Part shown: positions 14,889-24,700 of the stretch, piece by piece
How the letters are laid out: the number at the start of each line of letters is the position of its first letter
How positions within the stretch are numbered: position 1 is the first letter of the stretch
Origin: Massilioclostridium sp965141735
GTDB lineage: Bacteria; Bacillota; Clostridia; Oscillospirales; Ruminococcaceae
DNA: 25,775 bases
Assembly: GCA_965141735.1 (NCBI GenBank)
Contig: CBCSOX010000015.1
Coordinates: 1-25,775, forward strand
Direction: 5' to 3'
Notes under the pieces: model-generated
The model's input: only the letters and a program-made list of their open reading frames with translations
The model's database searches: none
What the model was told of the DNA's origin: nothing
Made by a program: the position numbers and the translations under genes

Positions 14889-15785
14889 TTATACCAGCTT
14901 GCGAACGAGGTCTTCCCGCTCGCCCTGCACATAGTCGACGACTGGAATTTCAATCAGGGTGTAACAGCCTGGGTTCTGACGGGTTGCCGCGCGGGCGGAG
15001 GCGATCATCATCTGGGCGGTGAGGGCCGGGTTGTTGATCGTCATGCTGAATTCGAGGATCTGGTTGTGAGTGCCGCCCGAGACGCCCTTGCGAATCATGT
15101 GGACGCCGTGGCCCATATCCTTGAGCTCACCGATGTCGTCCACTGCAATGACGTGAGTCTCGTCGTGGCAGAAGTAATCGTCGGTGAGGATCTGCTCCTT
15201 GGCCTCCTCGTAGGTGCAGCCCTCCTCCACTTCGATGTAGACCATGCGGCGGTGTACGCCGGTACCGAGGGGAATGGTCATTGAGAGTGCGTCCCGCACG
15301 GCGGGTTTCGACTTTGCAGCCACCGAGTGGCCCATGCTCATGCCGGGGCCGAAGTTGGTGTAGGTCAGTCCCTTGGGGGCCGCCGCCTGCATCAGGGTGC
15401 GGACGATCGAGTCGGAGCCGGGGTCCCAGCCCGAAGCGGTGACCGCAACCCGGCCGTTTGCCTTGGCAGCTTTGTCAAGCTGCGCCCGGAGGTCAACGAT
15501 TTTGCCGTGAATATCAAAGCAGTCGACCGTGCTGATGCCTGCGTTGAGGCATTGTTCCGCTGTCTCCGGCACCGCGCGGGTCGGAATGCAGAGCACTGCG
15601 ACGTCCGGCTTGACATCAAGCGCAGTAATATCCTCAGCGATCTGGATGGTTTCGGTTCCTGCAATGCCGAGGTCATGTTTTTTTCGTGTGATGACGCCGA
15701 CGAGTTCGACGTCCTCTTCCGCAAGAGCGTTGGTGATGGCAAATCTGCCGACGTTGCCGGTTCCGACAACTGCAATTTTAATCAT
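14889..15785 (-). CDS. ddh: meso-Diaminopimelate dehydrogenase
   Basis: This NADPH enzyme makes meso-diaminopimelate in one step from tetrahydrodipicolinate and ammonia, feeding lysine and peptidoglycan. The 298 residues begin with a Rossmann motif GTGNVG at 8-13. The diagnostic segments TASGWDPGSDSIVRTL and GPGMSMGHSVAAKSK, which line the substrate pocket, are present. The last third has EFSMTINNPALTAQMM. The length is near that of known dehydrogenases (about 300-330). It is monocistronic: its own promoter lies upstream and a bidirectional terminator downstream. No lysine riboswitch or T-box is visible in the 90-base upstream gap. Confidence 0.93.
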   Translation of the reverse strand: MIKIAVVGTGNVGRFAITNALAEEDVELVGVITRKKHDLGIAGTETIQIAEDITALDVKPDVAVLCIPTRAVPETAEQCLNAGISTVDCFDIHGKIVDLRAQLDKAAKANGRVAVTASGWDPGSDSIVRTLMQAAAPKGLTYTNFGPGMSMGHSVAAKSKPAVRDALSMTIPLGTGVHRRMVYIEVEEGCTYEEAKEQILTDDYFCHDETHVIAVDDIGELKDMGHGVHMIRKGVSGGTHNQILEFSMTINNPALTAQMMIASARAATRQNPGCYTLIEIPVVDYVQGEREDLVRKLV

Positions 15786-15829
15786 ACAAATGCCCCTTTT
15801 CTATACCAAAATAACTCGTAACAAGGGTA

Positions 15830-15858
15830 ATTATAGCTTTTTTTGGCAGTGAAATCAA
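15830..15858 (-). promoter_or_regulatory. Promoter of ddh
   Basis: Read on the minus strand: TTGATT (15858-15853), a 17-base spacer, then a perfect TATAAT (15835-15830). It lies 45 bases before the ddh start, and the ribosome site AAAGGGG (about 15800-15794) follows. Confidence 0.8.
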
Positions 15859-15876
15859 TAAGAATTTGCAAACTTT

Positions 15877-16779
15877 TTATTCATCCTTGGGGAGTTCCTT
15901 GGGCGGACGGTGGAACCCGAGTGTGCTGTTGCGGTATTCGGTCGGCTTAATCCCCGTCTGGCGCTTAAAATGGCTGATGAAATTGCTCTCGTCCAGGAAG
16001 CCGACTTCCTGGGAAATATCCCCGATCGGCATACTGGTTGAGTTCAGCAATATTTTCGCCTGGTTGATGCGGTAGTTGATCAGGTAGTCATAGGGAGTTG
16101 TCCCCATATATTGTTTGAAAAGCCGGATAAAATAGTATTTGGAGATGTTGATGCGGTGAATGATATCGTCAATGGAAATCTGCCGCTTGTAGTTTTTTCG
16201 GATGTAGTCAACCGAGCTGCGGATGTCTGCAATGTGGGCCTCATGCTTTTTGTTGTTAGAGCTGCTCAGCCGGCTTTTGAGGATGATGGAGAGCAGCCGC
16301 TGCAAATTGACCGAGAGGTTGGAGAGGGTGCGCACGTCGTTAAATTTGCTCGTGATGAGGATTTCTTCAAAGAGCTCCACAAAATCCGCGTAGTCGCTGA
16401 TTTTTTCCTGGGACACCCGGCCGCCGACGTTGATCAAGCTGTAGTAAGGCTCGACACCGGTTCCGTTGATGTGCGCCCAGAGGAAAACCCACGGCACATC
16501 CGATTCAGTTTTATAAAACTGGTGGGAGTTGCAGTTGATGAACACCGCGTTGTGTGCGTAGATGTCGATTTCATTCCCATCCACCGTAATACTGCCCCGG
16601 CCGGAAATTGTGTAGAGGATGAGATAACTGTCTTTGTCCGAACGCTCGGTGTAGTATCCCTTTCCCGCATAGAATTTACCGACTTCCGTGAGGTAAAAAG
16701 GGAGGGAGGTCGCAACGCTGCTCGGGGTTGCAGTGATCCAGGTCGAATCATCGGAAATATCGAGGTTATATTTCAGCAT
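15877..16779 (-). CDS. AraC-family transcriptional regulator
   Basis: The protein has about 300 residues. The N-terminal half is a cupin-type sensor (LILYTISGRGSITVDGN, then HNAVFINCNSHQFYK), the usual place for sugar binding. The C-terminal 100 residues are an AraC/XylS DNA-binding domain with two helix-turn-helix units: ISIDDIIHRINISKYYFIRLFKQ and PIGDISQEVGFLDESNFISHF, ending GIKPTEYR. I prefer the ATG at 16779, since AAAGGA lies nine bases before it and would overlap the upstream ATG at 16788. It is divergent from the isomerase gene and is its likely regulator. The inducer is unknown; arabinose, fucose or rhamnose is a guess from context. Confidence 0.92.
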   Translation of the reverse strand: MLKYNLDISDDSTWITATPSSVATSLPFYLTEVGKFYAGKGYYTERSDKDSYLILYTISGRGSITVDGNEIDIYAHNAVFINCNSHQFYKTESDVPWVFLWAHINGTGVEPYYSLINVGGRVSQEKISDYADFVELFEEILITSKFNDVRTLSNLSVNLQRLLSIILKSRLSSSNNKKHEAHIADIRSSVDYIRKNYKRQISIDDIIHRINISKYYFIRLFKQYMGTTPYDYLINYRINQAKILLNSTSMPIGDISQEVGFLDESNFISHFKRQTGIKPTEYRNSTLGFHRPPKELPKDE

Positions 16780-16832
16780 ACACACCATTCCTTTCTGAGC
16801 AATATTTTTTCATTTTTTAGCAATTTATACTA

Positions 16833-16861
16833 TTGAAAGACGAATATATACTTGTTATTAT
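16833..16861 (+). promoter_or_regulatory. Promoter of the isomerase gene
   Basis: TTGAAA (16833-16838), a 17-base spacer and TATTAT (16856-16861) match the sigma-A consensus at five of six positions each. It lies about 90 bases before the isomerase ATG and abuts the divergent regulator promoter. Confidence 0.75.
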
Positions 16862-16930
16862 AAATATAACATCAATCGCAAAATTAATCAATCATTGTTT
16901 GTTATTTTGAGAGAAGAAAATATTTGTTAT
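16852..16930 (+). repeat. Three TTGTTAT direct repeats in the divergent regulatory gap
   Basis: Identical TTGTTAT heptamers lie at 16852-16858, 16899-16905 and 16924-16930, all in the same orientation. The first overlaps the isomerase -10 box. AraC proteins often bind directly repeated half-sites, so these may be its operators, but the stretch is AT-rich and chance copies are possible. Confidence 0.35.
16863..16891 (-). promoter_or_regulatory. Promoter of the AraC-family regulator
   Basis: On the minus strand TTGATT (16891-16886), 17 bases, then TATATT (16868-16863). Its -10 box is one base from the -10 box of the opposing isomerase promoter, so the two polymerases would compete head to head. 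The regulator would have a leader of about 80 bases. Confidence 0.65.
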
Positions 16931-16952
16931 TGAGTCTGAGGAGGAATCTATT

Positions 16953-18455
16953 ATGGCAGCACCAAGCAAAATCAAGGGAATTAAAAAAGCTCGGATTGGG
17001 TTTTACAGTGCGGGATTGTGCACCTATTGGAACCAGTTCGAAGGGCTGTATGACCGGCTGATGGGATACAACAAGTTCATGGAGGAGAAGCTCTCCGAGT
17101 TTGGTGAGGTCTTTAACTTTGGCATGGTGGACACCGAAGTCAAAGGCAGGGAAGCGGGAGAATACTTCAATGCCAACAATGTGGATATTGTGTTCAGCCA
17201 TGCGGCGACCTATTACACCAGCGCCTGTCTTCTCCCGATTCACCAGATCAACAAGGCGCCAGTGGTCATTCTCAATCTCCAGCCCACCCCTGAGATGAAC
17301 TACGCGAAGGTCGGCACCGGCGACTGGCTCGCCTACTGCGTCGGCTGTTCCATCCCCGAAATTGCGAACGCATTCAACCGGGCGCAGATCCCCTACCGTG
17401 CGGTCAACGGCCTGCTCGGTCTTCCTGAAACGCCCGAAATCGCGGTGAGCGATGAGGCGACGAGCGACCGTCCCGAGGCAATCAAAGCGTGGAAGGAAAT
17501 TGAGGAATGGTGCATGGCGGCATCCGTCAAGCGCACCCTTCAGCACGCCCGTTTCGGATTCCTCGGCGGTTATTACAGCGGTATGCTTGACATGTACAGC
17601 GATTTCACCATGCTTCAGGCCCAGACCGGCATCGACGTCGAGGTGCTCGAGATGTGCGATTTGGAGAAGTACCTGCGAGAGGTAAGCCCTGTGGACGTGC
17701 AGAAAAAGCTGCAGGCAGTGGAGGACTTCTTCACCATCTCAGGGGATTCCCCTTCCGACCCCATCGCAAAGGCGCCGACCAAAGAGCAGCTTGAGTGGTC
17801 CTGCAAGGTGGCGGCCGCTCAGGAGAAGATGGTGATTGACCGCGATCTCGACAGCCTGTCCTACTATTACCACGGTCAGGACGGCGGCTATTACGAGCAG
17901 ATTCAGAGTGGCTTTATCGTCGGGCATTCGCTGCTGACTGCGGCAGGCGTACCCTGTGCAGGGGAGGGGGATATCAAGACCGCCCTGGCAATGAAGATCT
18001 GCGACATCCTCGGCACCGGCGGCAGCTTCTGTGAGATCATTGCGGCAGACTTCAACCGCAACACCATGATCCTCGGCCACGATGGTCCTTTCCATTTCGC
18101 GATTTCCAACGGCAAGCCGATTCTTCGCGGCATGGGCGTTTACCACGGCAAAAAGGGAAGCGGCGTTTCGGTCGAAGCAAAGGTGCTTTCAGGCGACGTC
18201 ACCACCCTCGGCGTGACCCAGACAGGGGAGGGCAGACTCAAGTTCGTCGTCAGCGAAGGAGAATCCACCAACGACCCGATCCTGATGAACGGCAATACTT
18301 CGACCCACATTCGATTCCCCCTCAATCCGGCGGAATACATGGATAAATGGTTTGTTGAAGCGCCGACTCATCACTGTGCTCTCTCAGTTGGACATAACGA
18401 AAAACTGTTCCGCAAAGTATCGGAGCTCATGGGTATTCAAATGGCGACGGTATAA
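16953..18455 (+). CDS. L-arabinose/L-fucose isomerase-like protein
   Basis: The 500-residue cytoplasmic protein belongs to the arabinose/fucose isomerase superfamily, which interconverts aldoses and ketoses with a manganese ion. The catalytic region resembles arabinose isomerase: GEGDIKTA with E338, GGSFCEIIAADFNRN with E361 and D366, and LGHDGPFHF with H376, followed by the late HH pair H473/H474. The N-terminal half has the ILNLQPTPEMNYAK segment typical of this subgroup. The substrate cannot be told from sequence; many such genes sit in rhamnose, fucose or arabinose loci. The start follows GAGGAGGAA. It is divergent from an AraC gene and upstream of a rhamnosidase, consistent with use of released sugar. 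Confidence 0.8.
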   Translation: MAAPSKIKGIKKARIGFYSAGLCTYWNQFEGLYDRLMGYNKFMEEKLSEFGEVFNFGMVDTEVKGREAGEYFNANNVDIVFSHAATYYTSACLLPIHQINKAPVVILNLQPTPEMNYAKVGTGDWLAYCVGCSIPEIANAFNRAQIPYRAVNGLLGLPETPEIAVSDEATSDRPEAIKAWKEIEEWCMAASVKRTLQHARFGFLGGYYSGMLDMYSDFTMLQAQTGIDVEVLEMCDLEKYLREVSPVDVQKKLQAVEDFFTISGDSPSDPIAKAPTKEQLEWSCKVAAAQEKMVIDRDLDSLSYYYHGQDGGYYEQIQSGFIVGHSLLTAAGVPCAGEGDIKTALAMKICDILGTGGSFCEIIAADFNRNTMILGHDGPFHFAISNGKPILRGMGVYHGKKGSGVSVEAKVLSGDVTTLGVTQTGEGRLKFVVSEGESTNDPILMNGNTSTHIRFPLNPAEYMDKWFVEAPTHHCALSVGHNEKLFRKVSELMGIQMATV

Positions 18456-18480
18456 GGTACTATATAAAGGAAGGAAAATG

Positions 18481-18519
18481 ACCGGACAGCGAGCAAACAT
18501 TTGTCGCTGGCCGGTTATT
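18481..18519 (+). terminator. Terminator-like hairpin after the isomerase
   Basis: ACCGG (18481-18485) with CCGGT (18511-18515), and CAGCGA (18487-18492) with TCGCTG (18504-18509), form an 11-bp stem with one mismatch; CAAA/TTTG may extend it inward. TATTTT follows. It separates the isomerase from the rhamnosidase gene, which has its own promoter. Confidence 0.7.
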
Positions 18520-18552
18520 TTCAATTTTACGGAACTTGCGTAAAATTGCGGT

Positions 18553-18770
18553 TGACAGAGGTCAGTTTTTATTGACTTTTCGTCGCCTGTATGCTAGAAT
18601 ATAGAAGTAAAACGAATCAAAGCTGTTGAATTTTACCGAATATATCAAATGAAGATGATGTAGACGATAAAGTTCTCTTTGTCTCTGAGGGAATTTGTTG
18701 ACAATAGGGAAGAACAGCCGGCGAGCTCCTTCTGGACAGGCTGGTTCGTAAAGTTAAAGGGGGAAAGAAA
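18553..18770 (+). promoter_or_regulatory. Promoter and leader of the rhamnosidase gene
   Basis: TTGACT (18572-18577), a 17-base spacer and TAGAAT (18595-18600) with an extended TG make a strong sigma-A promoter. Just upstream is a dyad TGAC-agag-GTCA (18553-18564), a possible operator. The leader is about 165 bases, long for a simple gene; it has no clear riboswitch that I recognise. The ribosome site AAGGGGG lies near 18757-18763. Confidence 0.65.
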
Positions 18771-21700
18771 ATGAAGAAAACCAACAAGTTGTTGAGTCTC
18801 CTTCTGGTCCTCTGCCTGTTGTGTGCACCAATGCTGACCATTGTTGCAAACGCGGCGGGGATGACCGCTCCGGCGAGCGATACCGCAGCCGAAGAGTGGC
18901 ATGCAAACTGGATCTGGGACGACAGCAAAAAGGGTGATACTGTAACAGAGTATGGCCGGCAGCAAGACATGTATTCCAACACCTGGATGAATTTCCGCAA
19001 AACTGTGACGCTTGACCAGGTTCCGGAATCAGTCGTTGCGAAAATCGCAGTGGACTCCCGTTACTGGCTCTACATCAACGGCGAAATGGTCGTCTTTGAA
19101 GGCCAGCTCAAACGCGGCGTCAACCGCACCGACACTTTCTATGACAATGTAGAACTTGCACCTTATCTCCACGAGGGCGAAAACACCATCGCAGTCCTCG
19201 CATGGTTCTGGGGCAAAGGCGGACAGAGCTATTCGAACAACGACAGCGGCAAGGCCGGCTTCCTCTTTGAAGCTGAATTTGGCAACCAGCTCGTCGTCAG
19301 CGACAGCAGCTGGAAAGTCATGAGAAGCCCCGGCTATATGAAACAGATTGGCGACGGCACCGGCGGCGGACACAACGGTCTGCCCAACTACCGGCTTCCG
19401 GAGTACAACGTCTACTTTGACGCACGCGTCCTCGAAGAGGCGGGTACAGAGTTCTGGTATACCGAGGACTTTGACGACAGCGCATGGAGCAATGCAACCG
19501 AACTCGGCGCAGCGCCCTGCGAGCCTTGGAACGACCTGCATCCCCGTTCTATCCCGCTGCTCAAGGACTTTGGCCTGAAAGAGTACGAAAACATGGCAGA
19601 CTATGCGGGTTACACCACCACTAAGGAAGAAACCCTTGCCATGGAGGTTCCCTACAACGCTCAGCTCACCCCCTACCTCAAGGTAGAGGCGCCGGCGGGC
19701 CTTGAAATCGACATGAGAACCGACAACTATGCCGACCCGGCTGGCAACGGTCTCTCGACCCGCAACACCTATGTCACCCGTGAGGGCGTTCAGGAATTTG
19801 AGGGCCTGAGCTGGATGAACGGCCAGGTTGTCTACTACAAGATTCCGGCGGGCATTAAGATCATCAGCCTGCAGTACCGGGAATCCGGTTATAACACCGA
19901 GTTTGAAGGTTCGTTCACAAGCGATGACGAGTTCTTCAACACCCTGTGGGAGCAATCCCTGCGCACCCTGTACATCACGATGCGGGACAACTTCATGGAC
20001 TGCCCCGACCGTGAGCGCGCACAGTGGTGGGGCGACGTCACCAACGAAATGATGATGATGATGTACTCGCTCGACACCAGTTCGTATGACCTGTACGAAA
20101 AAGGCCTCGATACCCTGATGGGGTGGACAACAGACAACAACGTCCTGCACACCGTTGTCCCCTGCCACGGCAATGACGGCCAGGAACTTCCGATGCAGAT
20201 GCTCGCTGGCATCAACGGCATGTGGGAGTACTATCTCTACACCGGAAGAACCGAAAAGATGTCCGAGATGTACGACTACATCAAGAACTATCTCAACCTG
20301 TGGTCGATTGGCGCAAACGGCCTGGTCAACCACCGCGGCGGCGGCTGGGACTGGATGGACTGGGGCAGCTACGCAGACGTGGCTCCGATTGAAAACGCCT
20401 GGTACTTCATGGCTTCCAAGGTTGCCAAACAGTTCGCAGAGGTCCTCGGCCACGAAGAGGATATCCCGCAGTATGTGGCGAAGATGGAATCCATCAAAGC
20501 TTCCTATGACACCATGTGGACCGATGCCGGCTATTACAAAGCCAGCGGCAACGGCAAACCGGACGATCGTGCCAACGCGCTCGCCGTTCTCTCCGGCCTT
20601 GCGAGCGAGGACAAATATCCGGTGATCCAGGATGTTCTGACCAACGTCCAGAACTCCAGCCCTTACATGGAAAAATACGTTCTCGACGCTCTGTGTGAAA
20701 TGGACCGCATGGACCTTGCGCAGGCGAGAATCAAAGACCGTTACGCAAACATGGTCGAGGGTCCCGACGCCTACTCCACCCTGTGGGAGTTCTGGGACAG
20801 ATATGCGGGAACCAAAAACCACGCATGGACCGGCGGCCCGCTGATCACCATGTCCAAATACATGGCGGGCGTTGCCCCGATCACACCGGGATATGACACC
20901 TATCAGGTGAAGCCCGACATGGGCAGCCTCAACCAGATCAACACGGTTGTCCCATCCATCAAGGGCGACATCACCGTCGCGATCAATCGCAGCACAGAAA
21001 ATGGCACCTTTGATCTCTCGCTGACTTCCCCGGCGAATACCCAGGCAATCGTCGCGATTCCGCGCATGGATGGCAACACCCGTGTTGCAGTCGGCGGTAC
21101 TGTGCTGTTTGAAAACGGCATGTCCACTGGCGCTGCGGTTTCCGGCATCACCTATCAGTCGAATGACAAAGATTACATCTACTTCCAAACTGAGTCCGGC
21201 AGCTATGCGTTCCATGCTGACGTGAAACCCGCCGGCACAGAATCCGAGTACACCCTCAACATCGAGGCAACCGAGGGCGGCAAGGTGCTGGTAGACGGCT
21301 CTGAGGTCGTCACCCCCTACACTGCAACGGTTGCAAACGGCACCACTGTAAAAGTAGAAGCTGTTTCTGCGGACAAATATGTCTTTGACGGCTGGTCCGG
21401 CAGCATTGGCTCCACCGACAATACAATCGAGGTTGTCGTCAATGACAACACCAACCTGATTGCAAACTTCAAGCCAGAGGCTGTCAAGGAGTACTCCCTG
21501 CTCAAGATCAGCGATCCGGACAACTCGGGTATTACCATTGAATACGACGGCAAGCAGTCCACAGTTCCGTCGACCATCGCGGTGAAAACCGGCGAGACAG
21601 TGACTGTCAAAGCGGTTGATATCGACAACAGTCTCTACAGCTTTGTCAACTGGGAAGGCGAAGTCTTCTCGGCGAACAAGACCCTGACTCTCACGGTCGA

Positions 21701-24700
21701 CCGCGACATCAGTGTCGGCGTCAATGCGATGTACCAGGGTTCCGCGAACTTCGCAACCGGTGCAACTGTTACGACGACCAAGAATCTCGGCGGCGGCTGG
21801 GACATCAAAAACATCATTGACGGCAATCTGGGCCTCGGCTTCTCCACCGACGTGTTCAGCAGCCGTGATATCACCAATAACCCGCACTACATCAACTTTA
21901 ACTTCGGCGCTCCCCAGGTGTTTGACACCGTAGTTCTCTACCCGAGAACCCAGGCGACCAGCGTCGACAACAATACCCCGAACTTCCCCGAAGTGTTTGA
22001 CATCGAAGTGAGCAGCGACGGCACAAACTACACCGTTGCTAAGCATGTCGAAATGGGCAACCCGAGCGGGGCGGTCACCGTCTCGTTTGATCCGCAGAAT
22101 GCACAGTATATGCGCATTAAAACCACCAAGCTTGGCCCTCCGGCAAACGACGAGGGCAGTGCGAACGCCTTCCGCATCCAGATCATGGAGGCTGTGGTCA
22201 AAAATTCTAATGCAACCGGCTACAACTGCTCTCTCGACCTCAAGGCGGACGGAGCGGGCAAAGTGAAAATCAACGGCGAGCTCAAAGAGTTCCCGCTCAA
22301 CCTCAGCTATCCCGCAGGCACCACCCTCGCAATTGAGGCAGTACCGGATGATATGAACCAGTTTACCGGCTGGACCGGCAGCCTTGCAAGCGCTGACCGT
22401 CCGATCTACATCTGTCTTAAGCAAAATGTGAGCCTGACTGCTGGATTTAAATTCAGAGGAAACCAGGAAGAGGGCAGCAACCTCGCTCTGGGCAAAACGG
22501 TCAATGCCAACAACATTGAAGGCGTCAGCGCCCAGTGGAGCCCGCAGTACCTCACCGACGGCAAACGCCTGTCGGAAGGGGCGGATGCAGGCAGCGGCGT
22601 CAAGGGTTACACAACCAGAACCTACAACAGCCAGAACGCCGATCCGCAGCCTTATGTAGAGATCGACCTTGAAACAGTTCAGAACTTTAATCAAATTGTT
22701 CTCTACCCGAGAACCGACGCACAGACCGCAAACGGCGGAACAGAGTCCCCGAACTTCCCCACCGATTTCAAGATTCAGGTCAAACAGGACGGAGCCTGGG
22801 TGGATGTCAAGACAGTTACTGGTAATCCCAACCCGCAGGGCCAGCCCCAGACCTTTAGCTTTGACACGCAGAAATCCCAGTTTGTGCGCGTGATCGCGAG
22901 CAAACTCGGTATTCCGACCAACGATGAGTTCAACGGCGAACGCACTGTCTATCGGATGCAGCTCGCAGAATTTGAAGTCTACAACGAGGCGCGCACAGTG
23001 AACTACGCTCTTCAGAGCACCATCACCGCGAGCAACTCGGACGGCGCTCTGCCGATGTGGGGCCTTGACAACCTCAAGGATGGAAAGCTCACCAGCGAAG
23101 GCCTTAACCAGCCCAACAGCGGCGTCAAGGGATACACCTCTGCCGCTCTGGATTCGGACGCTGACCGCAACCTCAAAACCCCGCACCTGATCACCATCGA
23201 CCTCGGGGAAGATAAGCTCATCAACAATGTCACTCTCTATCCGAGAACCGATACTCACGCAGTTTCTGAGAGTTCCGACATCACAGCAAACTTCCCAGAG
23301 AACTTTAACATCAAGGTGAAGGCAAGCGATGCGGCGGACTACACCGTTGTCAAAGCGGTCACCGGCGCAAATGACCAGAAGGATCAGCCTTACAGCTGCG
23401 ACTTTAATACCGTGAAAGCGCGCTTCATCGTGGTGGAGACCACCAAAGCGGGCGTGCCGAGCTTTGACGACACCGGGGCAAACGGCAAGAGCCGCGTCCA
23501 GCTCGCAGAGATCACCGTCAACGGAAATCCCGCTGAGCAGGAACCCTTTAACCCGGGCGGTATCACCATTTCCGGTTCCCCGCTCACCCTCAACAGCGGC
23601 GAAACCGCGGCCATCACCGCAACCGTCGATCCCTCCAGCCTGCCGGACAATTCACTGATCTGGACAGTGGAAGATGAAAACGGATTTGTCTCCAACGTTG
23701 CAGACCTGATTGGCACCAACACCAATGCGCCGACCGTTGTCGGACGTGAGGCGGGCACTGCCTACATTGTAGCGCGGTTTGCAAACGGCCTGCCGGCAAC
23801 AGCAAAGCTCGCAGTTACCGTCAGCGACAAGCCGGCTGTTGACACCAACAAATCCATCCTCAAATACGTCATTGACTACGCGGATACCGTCATTGCAAGC
23901 GGTGAAGTCGCCTCTGCGATCCCGCTGGTTCAGGCGAAGTTTAATGCAGCCTATGACAATGCAGTCTCGGTTTACGGCGACCCGACCGTTGAGCAGGAAA
24001 CTGTGGACCAGGCTTGGGTTCTCCTGATGAACGCGATCCATATGCTCGGCATCCAGCAGGGCAACAAGGATGCGCTCAATACTCTTATTGCTGCCGCTTC
24101 CGGACTGGATCTGAATGACTATCAGGACACCGCTGCATTTGAGAAGGCACTGGCGGACGCGAAGACCGTTCAGGCAGATGAAAATGCAGTCCAGTCTGAA
24201 ATTGACACAGCATATGAGAACCTCAACAACGCAATGAACGCGCTTGTCCTGAAAAACTGGACTCAGCTTGAAGTGGTCACCGGACAGGCAAATGGCATCA
24301 ACCTCGACATGTATGTCGAAGCTGGCCAGAAAGAGTTCACCGACGCGCTCACAGCAGCGAATGCTGTGCTCGCTGACAAGAGCTCGTCCCAGACGGAAAT
24401 TGACGAAGCAGTTGACAATCTGTTGAATGCAATGCTCAACCTCCGCCTGATTGCAAACAAAGACATCCTCAACCAGGTCATTGCACGCGCAGAGGGGATC
24501 GACCTCTCCGGATTCAGTGCGGCTTCTGTTGCGGCCTTTGAATCGGCATACAACAATGCGAAAGCCATCCAGGCGGACCGCAATCTTGCCGACACTGAGG
24601 AAAACAGAGCGCTGATCCAGCAGACAGTGACCGAACTCAAAAATGCGATTGCAGGCCTCGTAACCGATGACGGTGTTCCGCTCGGCGGCGACTCTGCGAT

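Noticed and set aside
15786..15876. Lysine riboswitch or T-box before ddh
   Set aside because: The gap holds only a promoter and a short leader, too short for either element, and no T-box sequence is seen.
19029..23258. 1409-codon open frame on the minus strand opposite the rhamnosidase
   Set aside because: It is antisense to a gene with signal peptide, catalytic motif and modules. Its sequence is low-complexity without recognisable domains, as expected from GC-rich codon bias.
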